A DNA stretch of 64,000 nucleotides from Tetramitus jugosus (Eukaryota > Heterolobosea > Eutetramitea > Acrasida > Vahlkampfiidae). The stretch covers positions 434,001-498,000 of the forward strand of contig OW569358.1 in NCBI GenBank assembly GCA_937625935.1, in the 5' to 3' direction. The translations under genes were made by a program, and so were the position numbers. The notes under the pieces were generated by a model that had not been told where the DNA came from, made no database searches, and was given only the letters and a program-made list of their open reading frames with translations. Below, piece after piece: positions 51,926 to 61,996 of the stretch; within the stretch, counting starts at the first letter, position 1; every line of letters begins with the position of its first letter.

Positions 51926-54316
51926 TCAAATTAACTTATAGAGGCGAGTAACAAGTTTGTAGCCATACTTTTCCACTTGAAAGCGAGCTGAACTGATGGA
52001 GTCACTTTCCGAGAAAATGTGATAGAAGTTGATGAAATCCGGAGAGAAAGAGACTGAATTCTTATCTCCAGCGTAATAGTTTGCACTAGACCAATCATAC
52101 AGTGTGATAGTGAAGTCTCTGGACCATTTTTCTTTGTGTAATGGTTGCCAAACAATGCTGGATAATTGACCAGGATAGTCCCACATCACTCCAATTTTGT
52201 CCTTTGACTTGGAAAGAATGTGCCAACACCTTCCAGTGGGTGTTCGGGTGTTTGGATTCTGAGAAACTGCAATGTCAAAACCAGATTGTATCACTCTTGT
52301 CAACAGATGATCGAAGTTTTCCGAGATATCAATGTGCCTCAAGATGCTTTCACCAACGCAATCGTCATACTGCTTGAAGTTCAAAAATCTATGTTTCGAA
52401 ACAGATCCATCTATCGTCATAATCCACCCTGGCTTGTCTTCTAAAAGAGCGACCAAGTTAGGTCCCGAGTAGATGTCAAATGATCGATAAGGTCGCCGAT
52501 GAATCGCTCTCATTTCCACTGAGACAACACTGTCCTCGGAGGACAACAATCCAGACGAAACTGATTTGCTCTTTCGATTTGATGGGTCGGAAGATCTAAC
52601 CATGTTCACCAAATGATCGATGGGATGAGCCTCGGGCTTATAATTCAGAATAAGCCATAGTATGCATCGAACAAACCCAATAAAGCTAATTTTTGTCTCA
52701 GTTCTGTCTGTCACAGAATAATTGAAAAACTCTTGATATCTGTTATCGACAACTCCCTTGAAATACTCTTCCCTAAATAACTTCAAACAAGACAGGTGAG
52801 GTCAGCAGTTCATTAACATAAACTTAACATTTACACCTACCTTGTACTTCTCTAGTGTTAATAAGGTGGGATTGTATGGATTGTTGATCTTGCAGTATCG
52901 TGTAAAAATTGGATCCAGTCCAACCACAATCTCAGGCCCAATCTCAAACTTGGGAACATAATCCACATAGCTAAAAGACAATTTTTCTTTGGAGTACTTC
53001 GTAGCCTTGTCCACACAGTTTGTGGCATACACTCCCACAGAAACCACTCGACAAATCTCAACTTCAAGTGTCTGTTGATGTTCTGTTGGTATCACATCAA
53101 CGTTCACTGAGTTTTGTTGCTCTGTTATTCCCACTTCTTCACTCTTTGGAGTGATAAAGTTGATTTCAGATGAGGTATGACTATTTACTGGCACTAATTT
53201 TCCACCAAACTGGACCCATACTCCTCCTAAACGATCATCGAAATCTTGTCCTGAAATTGTGACAACGCTTCCTCCATCGTGAGATCCTTTATCTGGATAC
53301 AAGGATTTCAAGGAAGGTACCCGAACAGAATTCAGATCAAACATATCATTTTGCAAGGAAACACCGAAATATCGATCGTACGGCTCAGACCACGACTCTA
53401 TGAACGCTATGATCTTTTCATGGTTGGTGGTGTAGAGTTTCGTGTATTGAGGTTTCGAGTAAATATAGAGAGCAATTCGAAGTACACAATCAGCAAACTG
53501 CTTAAGATCCAAGTACATTGAGTCCATGTCGCGTTCATTCTGCTCAAATAGTCTGAAGAATCGAACGACGTCCATAGGAGATATCTGACTCGGATAAAAC
53601 TGAAACTTCTTAGCCCAAGTGTTGAATGATTCTATCGACATTACATATCTCTTCTCGTTGTTTGTAATTTCGTCAGTATTATCATCAATATTCTCTGAGT
53701 ATGTCTCAAATATCTTCGTCATGAATTAGCATTATTCGAACTCTTGTAGAATCGAGGCTGATAGTTTCTCTACTTACTCTCTCAAAACACTTTTCATAAG
53801 TATAATAGAGCTTCATATACGAATAATCATCACTGAATGAAATAGTGGGCGTCGCATTGAGGTACATTGGCAGAATACTATCATTCGAAAAAATATCACT
53901 GAGCATTTTCTCAAACGCCTCTATTCTTTTCTCGCTCTTCTGTTTCAGCTTACTTCTTAGGCAAGCAACCTCATATAGAGCAATGATAAAGTTCTCAAAT
54001 CTCATATCATGATTGTTTCCTGATGTCGCTACATAAATCAAATCAATATCCTTTTGACTAATACTTGAATCAATGAAGCCAAAGGTATCCAGGAATGCTC
54101 GAAACTTGGCAGAAGAAAGAAATTGAGGGAATGTTCTGCCTCCTCCATGAACGCAGGCACCTTTGAAAATCTCCCTTAATTTTGCTGCAATCAACAATGT
54201 CAGAACGGCGGCCTTCACATCCAGAGTACTAGGTTTTACATACCCTGAATTGCAGCATTTTCTCTGCTCCTGATAAAAGATAGGGCATCATGCATGTGAT
54301 CATTGCTGCTCGGCAT
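51926..54316 (-). CDS. p25-alpha (TPPP)-like plus IPT/TIG domain protein
   Basis: Four exons: 54316-54244, 54184-53778, 53713-52841 and 52780-51926, giving 735 aa. Introns are 59, 64 and 60 nt with GTATGT, GTAAGT and GTAGGT donors; the second acceptor is ambiguous (53704 is also possible). Residues about 20-100 resemble the p25-alpha/TPPP domain: RTFPQFLSSAKFRAFLDTF, ISQKDIDLIYVATSG and MRFENFIIALYEVA. Near residue 300 lies an IPT/TIG immunoglobulin-like unit (PDKGSHDGGSVVTISGQDF, VWVQFGG). The second half has an unrecognised fold with many aromatics and ends FQVEKYGYKLVTRLYKLI. TPPP proteins bundle microtubules. The combined architecture suggests a ciliary or cytoskeletal scaffold, by inference. 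Confidence 0.8.
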
Positions 54317-54448
54317 GTTTCCTTTGAATGTTTGCTGCGTTGTTATGTCTGTCAATCACGTGTCAAAAAAATTTTGTCCTTGATCTTCTAATCAATTGTT
54401 CTTTACATTGGTTTATCAAAAATTAAGTGTACAGGCCAAACTAGTAAC

Positions 54449-55958
54449 TTACTCATTAATAGCTTCTTGGTTCTTGTCAGTTTGAACGATAGAGTTCACA
54501 CCAGTTGGATTGTTTGTCAAAGCAGGATCTGTGATAATTTGAGGCTTGTAATCGTGCTTCACATAAGCGGACAACTTTTCAGCATACATGCTATATCTAG
54601 CAGTAGTGTGGAACATCCAACCATCACGAACTTGACGAATCATGTTCAAATCAACATCCGTGATCAAGAGTCCATCTCTCACACGACTCAACTCTGGAGT
54701 TCTGGAAGCATCTGGACCAGCGACATAACTAGAGCCATAGAAGTGACCAAAGTCCTTATGAGCCTTCTGTCCATTGCCAGATGTAAACTCATTAGGGAAG
54801 ACTTCTGTTCCGATTCTGTTAATACCAACACTGTAGTAACCATTGGCAATTGCAGCATTTCTGGCTTCAATGCCCCACATTGGCTCAGACAGAGCACCGA
54901 CAGTAGCAGATGGGTTGAACACAATCTCTGCACCGTTCAATCCGTACATCATCCAGTTCAGAGGGTGATGTCTGCCATAGCAAATGTTCACAGCAATCTT
55001 ACCAAAAGCAGTTTGGAACACTGGATGACCAGTGTTACCCTCCAAGTAGTAAGTAGATTCATTAAAATCACCAACACGAGGAATGTGGTTCTTTCTTGAC
55101 TTGCCAATATAGTTACCATTGTTTCCAATGATCACAGCAGTGTTCCAAATGGTTTCAGCATGCGTAGAGTCTCTCTCCAAGATGGAAGACACGATCACCA
55201 TGTTGTATCTCTTTGCAATCTTCTTGAGATATTGTGTGGATGGACCTGTCTCGGCATCCTCAGCAAACTCCAACCACGGGTGCTTTTCTCTTGTCGCGAA
55301 GCTACGATTGAAAAACAAACAGACAAAAAAGAGAGTTAGTATCATTGGCGCCAAAAAAAAGTATCGTAAACTAGTGTGTCCGTGCATCAAAAAAGCCTAG
55401 CAAGAACCAAACAAAAAAATGAGCAAATGACTCAACAACATACGCAAATGGCATTGTCCAAGCTTCTTGCATGGCCAACACATTGACTCCCATCTCTCCT
55501 GCAACCTTTGCAATCTCACCAATTCTGTCTCTCAGTGCAATAAATTGTTCCTCCACTGGTCTATCCGTTGGAAGAACAATTTGATTCTGAATGACACCGA
55601 TACGCACAAGTCTTCTTGTTCTTCTGCTCTCTTCCAACGAGTTCTTGACCATTGAGTAGTGCTTAATCTCAAAGTTGAGTGCATCAGCCTTGGATTGCAC
55701 ATCACTTGGTACCTTTATTTCTTCAATGCTCTTTCCATAGAGAATTCTTCTCACTTGTTCAAATTCTTCTTGAGGCAAGTGAGTCTTCAACACATCGTAC
55801 ACACTGTGAATCGATGTGAATGGGTCATTCTTGTTTACGCCTGGATGGACAGGCTTCTTTTGTGTTTCAGCAGTGGTAGCTACCACACTGAAGATGAAGC
55901 ACAGTGCACAAAGTAAGAGTGCACAAACGAGTGTGCGTGATGAGGAATGCATCATCAT
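54449..55958 (-). CDS. Beta-ureidopropionase with secretory leader
   Basis: Two exons, 55958-55444 and 55301-54449, with a 142-nt intron (GTATGT to ATCGTAG); 455 aa. Splicing joins EAWTMPFA to [12 protein letters not shown], matching human UPB1 closely. The nitrilase catalytic triad is intact: Glu in QEAWTMPFA, Lys in [18 protein letters not shown], Cys in [16 protein letters not shown]. It hydrolyses N-carbamoyl-beta-alanine in pyrimidine breakdown, normally in the cytosol. Here the start [20 protein letters not shown], continuing to VVATTA, is a strong cleavable signal peptide in place of the short cytosolic N-terminus, so the enzyme is probably secreted or lysosomal. Neighbouring genes are not pyrimidine enzymes. 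Confidence 0.94.
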
Positions 55959-56207
55959 GATTGATATATGTTACAAATAATGTGGAATCTTTTTTTTCAG
56001 TGGTGTTATCTCGTTGTGATCTAAAAAAAGTTTGCCTTTACAACCACCACGCACATTCAGAACCTGCGAACGAGTTTTTTTGACATGTTCAGAAGAAAAC
56101 TCCGGAATCCGTTGTAAGGCTACAGCACTTTGTGGTCTTCTCACCAGTTACAGTGGTAAAACAGGAGATATTGGTGCAGTTTCTATTCTTTCTGGCACTA
56201 CATTTAT

Positions 56208-58772
56208 TCAACATTGCGCTCTTTCCACTATTAGTAAATCAGATCGCAAGAGCTCAAGATCTTTATCGTTCTCTATCTCACAGTCCTCATTGTCTCGGAT
56301 AACGATTTTGTCTTCCGCTTTCCAATCCATTATTTCAAGTATTTGATGCTTCAGATCTTCGAAACAATGATACTTTATCCTCTTTTTCTTGTTGGCTATC
56401 TGAACACTAACAATGGGAAAGTTGAATCTTAGTTCCAGTTTTGTTGTCCTGATCAAATTTTCATTGTTACGTTGGGGATTCTTGTTTAGGACAATACTGG
56501 ATGTTTCAGGAGATATCATGCCAACACTCTCTAACACTTCACATACTATGGGGAACAAAGACTGTTGAATTGTACAGTGCTCAGCTATGTCTTTTAAGAG
56601 AGAAGTTGCTTGCTCTCCAAAGAATTGTTCAAAAGCGCTCTCACCCAAGATAATTACTTCCATGCCTCTTGGAATGGCAATTGTACCTGGACGATAATCT
56701 ATCCGAGATCTTAATCTTTCTTTCATTTCTGTAAATTGAACATGAGTTGTATTTGCTTCATCCTTCTCAAATGTTGTGTTCCATACGAATCGTCCAGATC
56801 CCATTCTGAAAGTATCTTCCAAAGTAAACAGACTTCCCAATACATCATGAGATCTACACAAAACAAATAAAGTGAATTTCTGAATGGGTGTACCGTTCAT
56901 TGACAACGCTGCTTTGTCAATTTCATTTTGAAGCATCTTCACACTGAAGCTCGATCTTTGTCCATTTTTGATGGCAAATCCCACCATCGTATCATTGGTA
57001 GCTAAAAAGTACAAATCACAAGACATCGACATTGGCTTCGGCTTATGGAAATGCTTCACTTTGCACATATTTGTGATTACCCATTTCCAATCATTAACTG
57101 ATACGTCGTGACTCCAGGAGAGCGTTTTCAGCTCCTCCTTCTCATCCTTAGTTAATTTTTGACTTTTCTTGCACGTAAATTTGGGAAGAAACACTATCTC
57201 TGACAGATTGACATCAACCAACAAATGGCCTATATTCTCAGAGTATGAAAAGCAGGGTGAAAGTTGGTTCCAAGTGATATCTCCTTTCACTCTTCTCATC
57301 ATTTGAATACGAAGAACAAGAATGTTAGAAGTTAGATACTCTAGCAATTCACCAGCGTTTAACATGGCAGAGTATTGTTGCAGTCCCTTAAGAAGGCCAC
57401 CATGTGAGGGATCTGGAAAAGGGATGTTAACCTTTAAGCACTCTGGGAAAATCATACGATAAACCAAGTACTTGGGATTGTCTTTGTCTTCGATATCCTC
57501 GATGTATAGTGGTAGGGCGTGGAGTAACTCTGTCATTGTCTGGTAACTTTCAATGGGAGTGTCATCCGGAAAAGTTACACCCAAAGCACTCAAAGAATAG
57601 ATGAACGATAGTACTTGACTCAATGGTCCATCTATCGATGATAATAAGTGTATCTCTGCCGAATTTTGGAGTGTGAAAAACAAGTGTGTGTTGTGCAAAA
57701 ACAGATTGTCAATATCTCTCACGCCACTGAGCCTTATGGTAGTCTTGTTGAAAATACTCCAACAAACCCGATAGACGAATCGAGGAATTCCTCCCGTGTA
57801 AATGTACAACCTCTGACAAAAGTATGAAACATCTTCGTCCCGTAATCCACGTTGAGAATACAATTGGAGTAGACTTTGATCTCCAACAATCGTTTTGGTA
57901 ACACTCTCCTCAATATGATGACTCGAAAGAGCTCGGAGAACAATATGGCGCGAAGGACTTGGTGCTGGAGGAAGATATCGTAATTCTGGGGCCCTCTTTT
58001 CTCTTCCCAGCAGCACTGGAGTTTGTGTTTTGCCAACAAAGACGAAAAGGGTCTTTCGTTTCTTTGATGCAACCAAAGATCCTATCAGAACATCCCATAG
58101 ATTCAATAGATTCTGTGCAGAGCCTACTGTATCATTCTTCCACTCTAGTGTCTGGATCTCATCTAGGCAAACCAGCAACGAAGGCAATATGTCATTTGAA
58201 TTATACAGTTTTAAAAACAATCCCAAATCTCCTCTACTGTCATTTATCACTCCTTGTAAAACATCCATGACCTGATCCATTTTATGGTTCATGAAAGTTA
58301 ACCGTATTTCCTGATAAAAGGTCTTCAAAATATAATTCTTGTCCTTGGGGTTGGAAGACCCATCTAAGTGGATGTGAACTAGTATAGCTTTGTCGACGAC
58401 ACCGTATCTTACAAGAGAAGTATTCTTTCTCAATATTCTTCTGAAGTTTCTCACCAGAGTGGTTTTTCCAGATCCATATAATTGTGATACTAATGGCATA
58501 AAAGATTTTGGATCCCTAAGTTGAGCTACAAGGGACTCGTACAATTCCATTGATTCTTTCAGTCTGTTTACAAAGTGCATCTCAGATAAACCATTAGGGT
58601 TGTTGTACCTCGGAGATAGTTTCGAGTTTTCGAGCTCGTCAGAAACTAATTTGTGTGCCACCTTTTCTTCCACCTGTGATAGCGTTGATTTCATTGTCAT
58701 TTTCAATGAAAAGGTCTCGCCAGAGGAACCAGATATCAGTTTGTTGCGAGTGCCTTGTGTGAATTCTTTCAT
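56208..58772 (-). CDS. P-loop NTPase (CRN/RHS- or STAND-like), C-terminal PB1-like
   Basis: 854 aa, intronless. The Walker A LYGSGKTTLVRNF (about residue 95) and Walker B LPSLLVCLDEIQTLEW (about 210) are complete; the DE pair is followed by a sensor-like LFVFVGKTQTPVLL. IYTGGIPRFVYRVCWSIF near 330 resembles the winged-helix part of AAA/STAND-type ATPases. The general layout recalls the P-loop module of Crinkler and RHS proteins of protists, which is a tentative match. The last about 80 residues (FNFPIVSVQIANKKKRIKYH, IVIRDNEDCEIENDKDLELL) look like a PB1 or ubiquitin-like domain. Function unknown. It starts 46 nt from a small minus-strand gene. Confidence 0.78.
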   Translation of the reverse strand: MKEFTQGTRNKLISGSSGETFSLKMTMKSTLSQVEEKVAHKLVSDELENSKLSPRYNNPNGLSEMHFVNRLKESMELYESLVAQLRDPKSFMPLVSQLYGSGKTTLVRNFRRILRKNTSLVRYGVVDKAILVHIHLDGSSNPKDKNYILKTFYQEIRLTFMNHKMDQVMDVLQGVINDSRGDLGLFLKLYNSNDILPSLLVCLDEIQTLEWKNDTVGSAQNLLNLWDVLIGSLVASKKRKTLFVFVGKTQTPVLLGREKRAPELRYLPPAPSPSRHIVLRALSSHHIEESVTKTIVGDQSLLQLYSQRGLRDEDVSYFCQRLYIYTGGIPRFVYRVCWSIFNKTTIRLSGVRDIDNLFLHNTHLFFTLQNSAEIHLLSSIDGPLSQVLSFIYSLSALGVTFPDDTPIESYQTMTELLHALPLYIEDIEDKDNPKYLVYRMIFPECLKVNIPFPDPSHGGLLKGLQQYSAMLNAGELLEYLTSNILVLRIQMMRRVKGDITWNQLSPCFSYSENIGHLLVDVNLSEIVFLPKFTCKKSQKLTKDEKEELKTLSWSHDVSVNDWKWVITNMCKVKHFHKPKPMSMSCDLYFLATNDTMVGFAIKNGQRSSFSVKMLQNEIDKAALSMNGTPIQKFTLFVLCRSHDVLGSLFTLEDTFRMGSGRFVWNTTFEKDEANTTHVQFTEMKERLRSRIDYRPGTIAIPRGMEVIILGESAFEQFFGEQATSLLKDIAEHCTIQQSLFPIVCEVLESVGMISPETSSIVLNKNPQRNNENLIRTTKLELRFNFPIVSVQIANKKKRIKYHCFEDLKHQILEIMDWKAEDKIVIRDNEDCEIENDKDLELLRSDLLIVERAQC

Positions 58773-58818
58773 TTTAGTCCGACTCTTAGAGACCGTTTCA
58801 CTCCTCTGCGCGACAGAG

Positions 58819-59167
58819 TTAATTTATCTTGAATAGTCCTTGATTCACGTCGACTTCTTGACTGACCCACCTTATCTCTTTCTCTGCTTCACTTCTCTTC
58901 TTACCGGAGAACTTCATTTCGTCTAGGAGTACCTTCTTGAAGTTCCCTTTCTTTCCCATCAGTCCCTCCAGCATAACGACAGGAAGCGAACATTTCGTGG
59001 TTGTATCTTTCCACTTACGTACAAGACATCCTCGAATCAAATATGGACCTTGATAGAGTCTGGCAGACTAAATTTGCCTGTTGCTTCTCCTTCAGCTCTT
59101 CAACCAACTTGCTTCTTGCTACCCTTCTAGAAGTGCACTCTAAAATTTGTTTTTTTAATACAACCAT
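58819..59167 (-). CDS. Small basic protein, possibly spliced
   Basis: Low-confidence. A minus-strand frame from ATG 59167 (MVVLKKQILECTSRRVARSK) is open and Lys/Glu-rich; a second frame downstream to TAA at 58819 (RLYQGPYLIRGCLVRKWKD, ending VNQGLFKIN) is also coding-like. Joining them needs an intron ending at TTTAG near 59087; a GTAGCA donor after SRR (55 nt, phase 0) would work, giving about 100 aa. Alternatively GTAAGT near 59017 could be used. No family recognised. Confidence 0.35.
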
Positions 59168-59271
59168 TTCGGTTGCACTCTACAAAACAGAAATGTCTAC
59201 TTTGTGATGCATTCCTGGAGAAAAGCGCCCGCAACGCGGGGCGTTTTGTAAGCATGAATTGTTGTCAACAA
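59168..59271. other. Spacer before tRNA-Gly
   Basis: No gene is seen. There is a GC-rich inverted repeat GCGCCCGC/GCGGGGCG at 59225-59243, possibly hairpin-forming. Confidence 0.35.
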
Positions 59272-59342
59272 GCATCTGTAGTGTAGGGGTATCATGCAGC
59301 GTTGCCATCGCTGCGACCCGGGTTCGAATCCCGGCAGATGCA
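59272..59342 (+). tRNA. tRNA-Gly (anticodon GCC)
   Basis: A complete 71-nt tRNA. The acceptor stem GCATCTG pairs with CAGATGC, the D arm is TAGTGTAGGGGTATCA, and the anticodon stem GCAGCG/CGCTGC encloses TTGCCAT (anticodon GCC). The T arm CCGGG-TTCGAAT-CCCGG is canonical. The discriminator is A, no intron. A TTTTT pol III stop follows directly. It lies 151 nt ahead of the RCC1 gene on the same strand. Confidence 0.97.
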
Positions 59343-59347
59343 TTTTT
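59343..59347 (+). terminator. Pol III T-run after tRNA-Gly
   Basis: Five T residues directly after the tRNA discriminator base. Confidence 0.7.
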
Positions 59348-59492
59348 GGCATAGAGAGACAAAAGAAGTGACGCAACGCACAGCAAAGCGAAAACACGCG
59401 TCTCTTGTTAGAGTGTCCGTGTCCTCTTCTTATGCGCAACACCAAAAACAAACAAGAGAAATCAAGATCAGAGGAACAACAGCCATACGATC

Positions 59493-60851
59493 ATGATGGC
59501 CTTCATTCAACACGACAGCAATAACATTGCCTACTGCATGGGTGAATTCACTCACTCTCAATTCGGTGATCATTGGCTTCCACAATCCGATCTGCCAGAT
59601 GAAAACACTCAAGTTCCCCTCCAGACGAACTTGCCAGACCATGGTGCTGATCATTCACCTACTGCGCAACAATTGTTGCGTCCCTTCCAGATGAACAACA
59701 TTGGCACACAACCGGCAACAAGTACAAGCCATTCGATTCATACAACAACAACAACAACGACGAGCTCACGTCGCTTGATCCAATGCTCCTGCACTTCATT
59801 CGGTACTCTATATCTCACATCGGATCACAACATTTTTGCCACTGGTCTCATTTTCAATCCACGTGTGCGTCGTCAATTTCATGACTATGGCCGTACGAAT
59901 CCAACACTGAGAAACAATGTTCGTACGGTTGCATCCGGTTCGAATCACGCTTGTCTCATCACATTGAACAATCAGGTGTACACGGTGGGAGATGGTTACT
60001 TTGGTCAGTTGGGATTGGTTGATATGAACTTTGTGGCATCGTTCAGAAGGGTTGACTGTGGTGCGGATGCTGTGTGGAACGGACTGCAGTTTTCTCAAGT
60101 GAGTTGTGGTCATACGCACACACTGTTGTTGACAGAGTGTGGACAAGTGTTTGGATTTGGTAGTTCCAAGAATGGTCAGTTGTCTGTGGAGAAGAACAAG
60201 GTGACTACGCCAGTGTTGGTGTCCAACAGAGACGAACACTATAGAATTCGTTTCATTGGAGCAGGCTACAACTATACAGTGATGATTGATGAGTCAAATA
60301 CAGCGTATTTGATGGGTACGAGCATGGTGCCTGATGTGGGAACTCCCACCATGAGCAACGCACTGTTGCGCAAGATTGATGCACTGGAGAATCGCGTAAA
60401 GGAAGTGTCGTGTGGCTATTCGACACTGGCATTCACTACGACTGACAATGAGATATACACTGTGGGAAAGGACTGTTCGAGCTCGACTCTCCTCCGTGAT
60501 GTCTCATCAGACATTGGTACACTCCAAAAAATCGATCCAATGTCTTGTGGCATACCAGCCAACGTAACTCGAGTACTGTACAGTAATTTTGCTCTGAGTT
60601 GTGTGTGTGTCACAGACAGAAACGAGATCTACTATTGTTCGGGAAAGGCAGGTGATACCTCATTCGTACTGTTGGATGGATGTCGATTCTCTGATGCTTC
60701 TTCGATTGAAGTAGCTTCTGGCGCTCGACATCTTATGATTTATCCCAAAGAGAAGGCAAAGAAGAATTCAATAACTGTATTCCATCATAACATGAGATCC
60801 TGTTTGAAGAACTCTCACTACTCGGATCTCATCATCCAAACCCTCCAATAA
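59493..60851 (+). CDS. RCC1-repeat protein with BTB-like stub
   Basis: 452 aa from ATG 59493 (a second ATG follows at once). RCC1 blades run from about residue 90 to 400: FGTLYLTSDHNIFATG, VASGSNHACLITLNNQVYTVG, SQVSCGHTHTLLLTECGQVF and CGYSTLAFTTTDNEIYTVG. The blades have mainly the GxxHxxxL core. Such propellers act as GTPase regulators or scaffolds; no exchange-factor activity can be inferred. The chain ends NMRSCLKNSHYSDLIIQTLQ, which reads like the first strand of a BTB domain (LLNNSKYSDVTF type) cut off by TAA, so the protein may descend from an RCC1-BTB form. N-terminal about 90 residues are Gln/Thr-rich. Confidence 0.84.
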   Translation: MMAFIQHDSNNIAYCMGEFTHSQFGDHWLPQSDLPDENTQVPLQTNLPDHGADHSPTAQQLLRPFQMNNIGTQPATSTSHSIHTTTTTTTSSRRLIQCSCTSFGTLYLTSDHNIFATGLIFNPRVRRQFHDYGRTNPTLRNNVRTVASGSNHACLITLNNQVYTVGDGYFGQLGLVDMNFVASFRRVDCGADAVWNGLQFSQVSCGHTHTLLLTECGQVFGFGSSKNGQLSVEKNKVTTPVLVSNRDEHYRIRFIGAGYNYTVMIDESNTAYLMGTSMVPDVGTPTMSNALLRKIDALENRVKEVSCGYSTLAFTTTDNEIYTVGKDCSSSTLLRDVSSDIGTLQKIDPMSCGIPANVTRVLYSNFALSCVCVTDRNEIYYCSGKAGDTSFVLLDGCRFSDASSIEVASGARHLMIYPKEKAKKNSITVFHHNMRSCLKNSHYSDLIIQTLQ

Positions 60852-61230
60852 AATCTCTCTATTGCTGAACCATATTTTTTTTGTGCCACGGCATTGATCA
60901 ATTTTTGAAATGTTTCCTTCTCGCACGAACAATTCTATGAGATGATTATAATTCAATTTACACACATGATGGTCTCTGTGATTACAAAACAATTGAACAA
61001 AACATGCATGGCTTTATGATCCAAACTATTTTGCATAAAATATCGATGTCCCTCCTGTGTGCAACATCCTTGTGAATCCAAGAGATCCTTGAAAGGAAGA
61101 CTCAAGAAAAAATATCCTGTCTTGTTGTCAAAAATAGGTGAACGACAGATCTTTTCATCTCATCACAACTGGAAAACTTATGTGAAGAAAAATACAACCA
61201 AGTGAAAAACATACAATACCAATCATCAAG
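60852..61230. other. Intergenic with coding-like minus frames
   Basis: 379 nt between RCC1 and C2 genes. On the minus strand two adjacent frames read like protein: from about 61155 (KICRSPIFDNKTGYFF, FKDLLDSQGCCTQEGHRYF) until TGA near 60951, then in another frame HACFVQLFCNHRDHHVCKL and NHLIELFVREGNISKI until about 60860. There is no clear start. It could be a decayed gene or chance. Confidence 0.3.
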
Positions 61231-61797
61231 ATGCCTACTCTAAGAGTCAGAGTTATTAGCGCAAACAATTTGCCTCGCATGGACACCTTCTCTCAAAGTG
61301 ACGCCTACTGTCAATTGAGATGCGGAGGTCAATTCTTCCAGACACAAGTCTTCAAAAGAAGTAACAACCCCCAGTGGAATGCAGAGTTCTCCTTTAATCT
61401 GATGAATCCAATGGCAGAAAGTCTTCAGGTCTCTGTTTGGGACAAGGACAGATTCTCGAGAGACGACCAGATAGGATATGCCATGTTTCCTCTGGGTCAG
61501 CTCTACGTTGGCAGGCCCACCCCTCAGACCATGCCTCTCCAAGGAGGAAAAGGAGGCACTGTGACAGTCGAGTTGACTGCTTTGGATTTTGGAATCGGTA
61601 TGCCAGGAATGCAGCAACCTTATGGTGCTCCTGTTCCTCCCATGATGGGTCCATCATACTATCCTCCAAATCCATATCAACAACCCAATCCATACCATCA
61701 ACCTCCAATGATGCCACCTCCAAATCCTTATCAACAACCTTATGGCTACCCACAGGCCTATCCTGGAACTGGCTATCACCCTCCTGGATATTACTGA
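61231..61797 (+). CDS. C2-domain protein with Pro/Tyr-rich tail
   Basis: 188 aa. Residues 1-115 are a C2 domain: LRVRVISANNLPRMDTFSQSDAYCQL, RSNNPQWNAEFSFNL, LQVSVWDKDRFSRDDQIGYA. The Asp residues of the calcium loops (MDTFSQSD and DKDRFSRDD) are retained, so Ca2+-dependent membrane binding is likely. The last about 65 residues are Pro/Tyr/Gln repeats (PPNPYQQPNPYHQPP), resembling low-complexity tails of small plant and protist C2 proteins such as SRC2. An A/C-rich leader precedes the start. Possible role: a calcium-responsive membrane adaptor (inference). Confidence 0.9.
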   Translation: MPTLRVRVISANNLPRMDTFSQSDAYCQLRCGGQFFQTQVFKRSNNPQWNAEFSFNLMNPMAESLQVSVWDKDRFSRDDQIGYAMFPLGQLYVGRPTPQTMPLQGGKGGTVTVELTALDFGIGMPGMQQPYGAPVPPMMGPSYYPPNPYQQPNPYHQPPMMPPPNPYQQPYGYPQAYPGTGYHPPGYY

Positions 61798-61996
61798 TTG
61801 ATAGATCCATTCAGATTAAACCAATAAAATTGTAATGTTGTGAACTAACTTTAAATGTAACGATCAACCGAAACACCCTAAAAATAACTGACATCGTTAT
61901 GATGGTTATTGTTGTGACGAACCCAGGCCATTCAGTCAGTGATAAATCAACCATCTCCTAACATATCCATAACCCTTTACACTACAATTCACTCAA

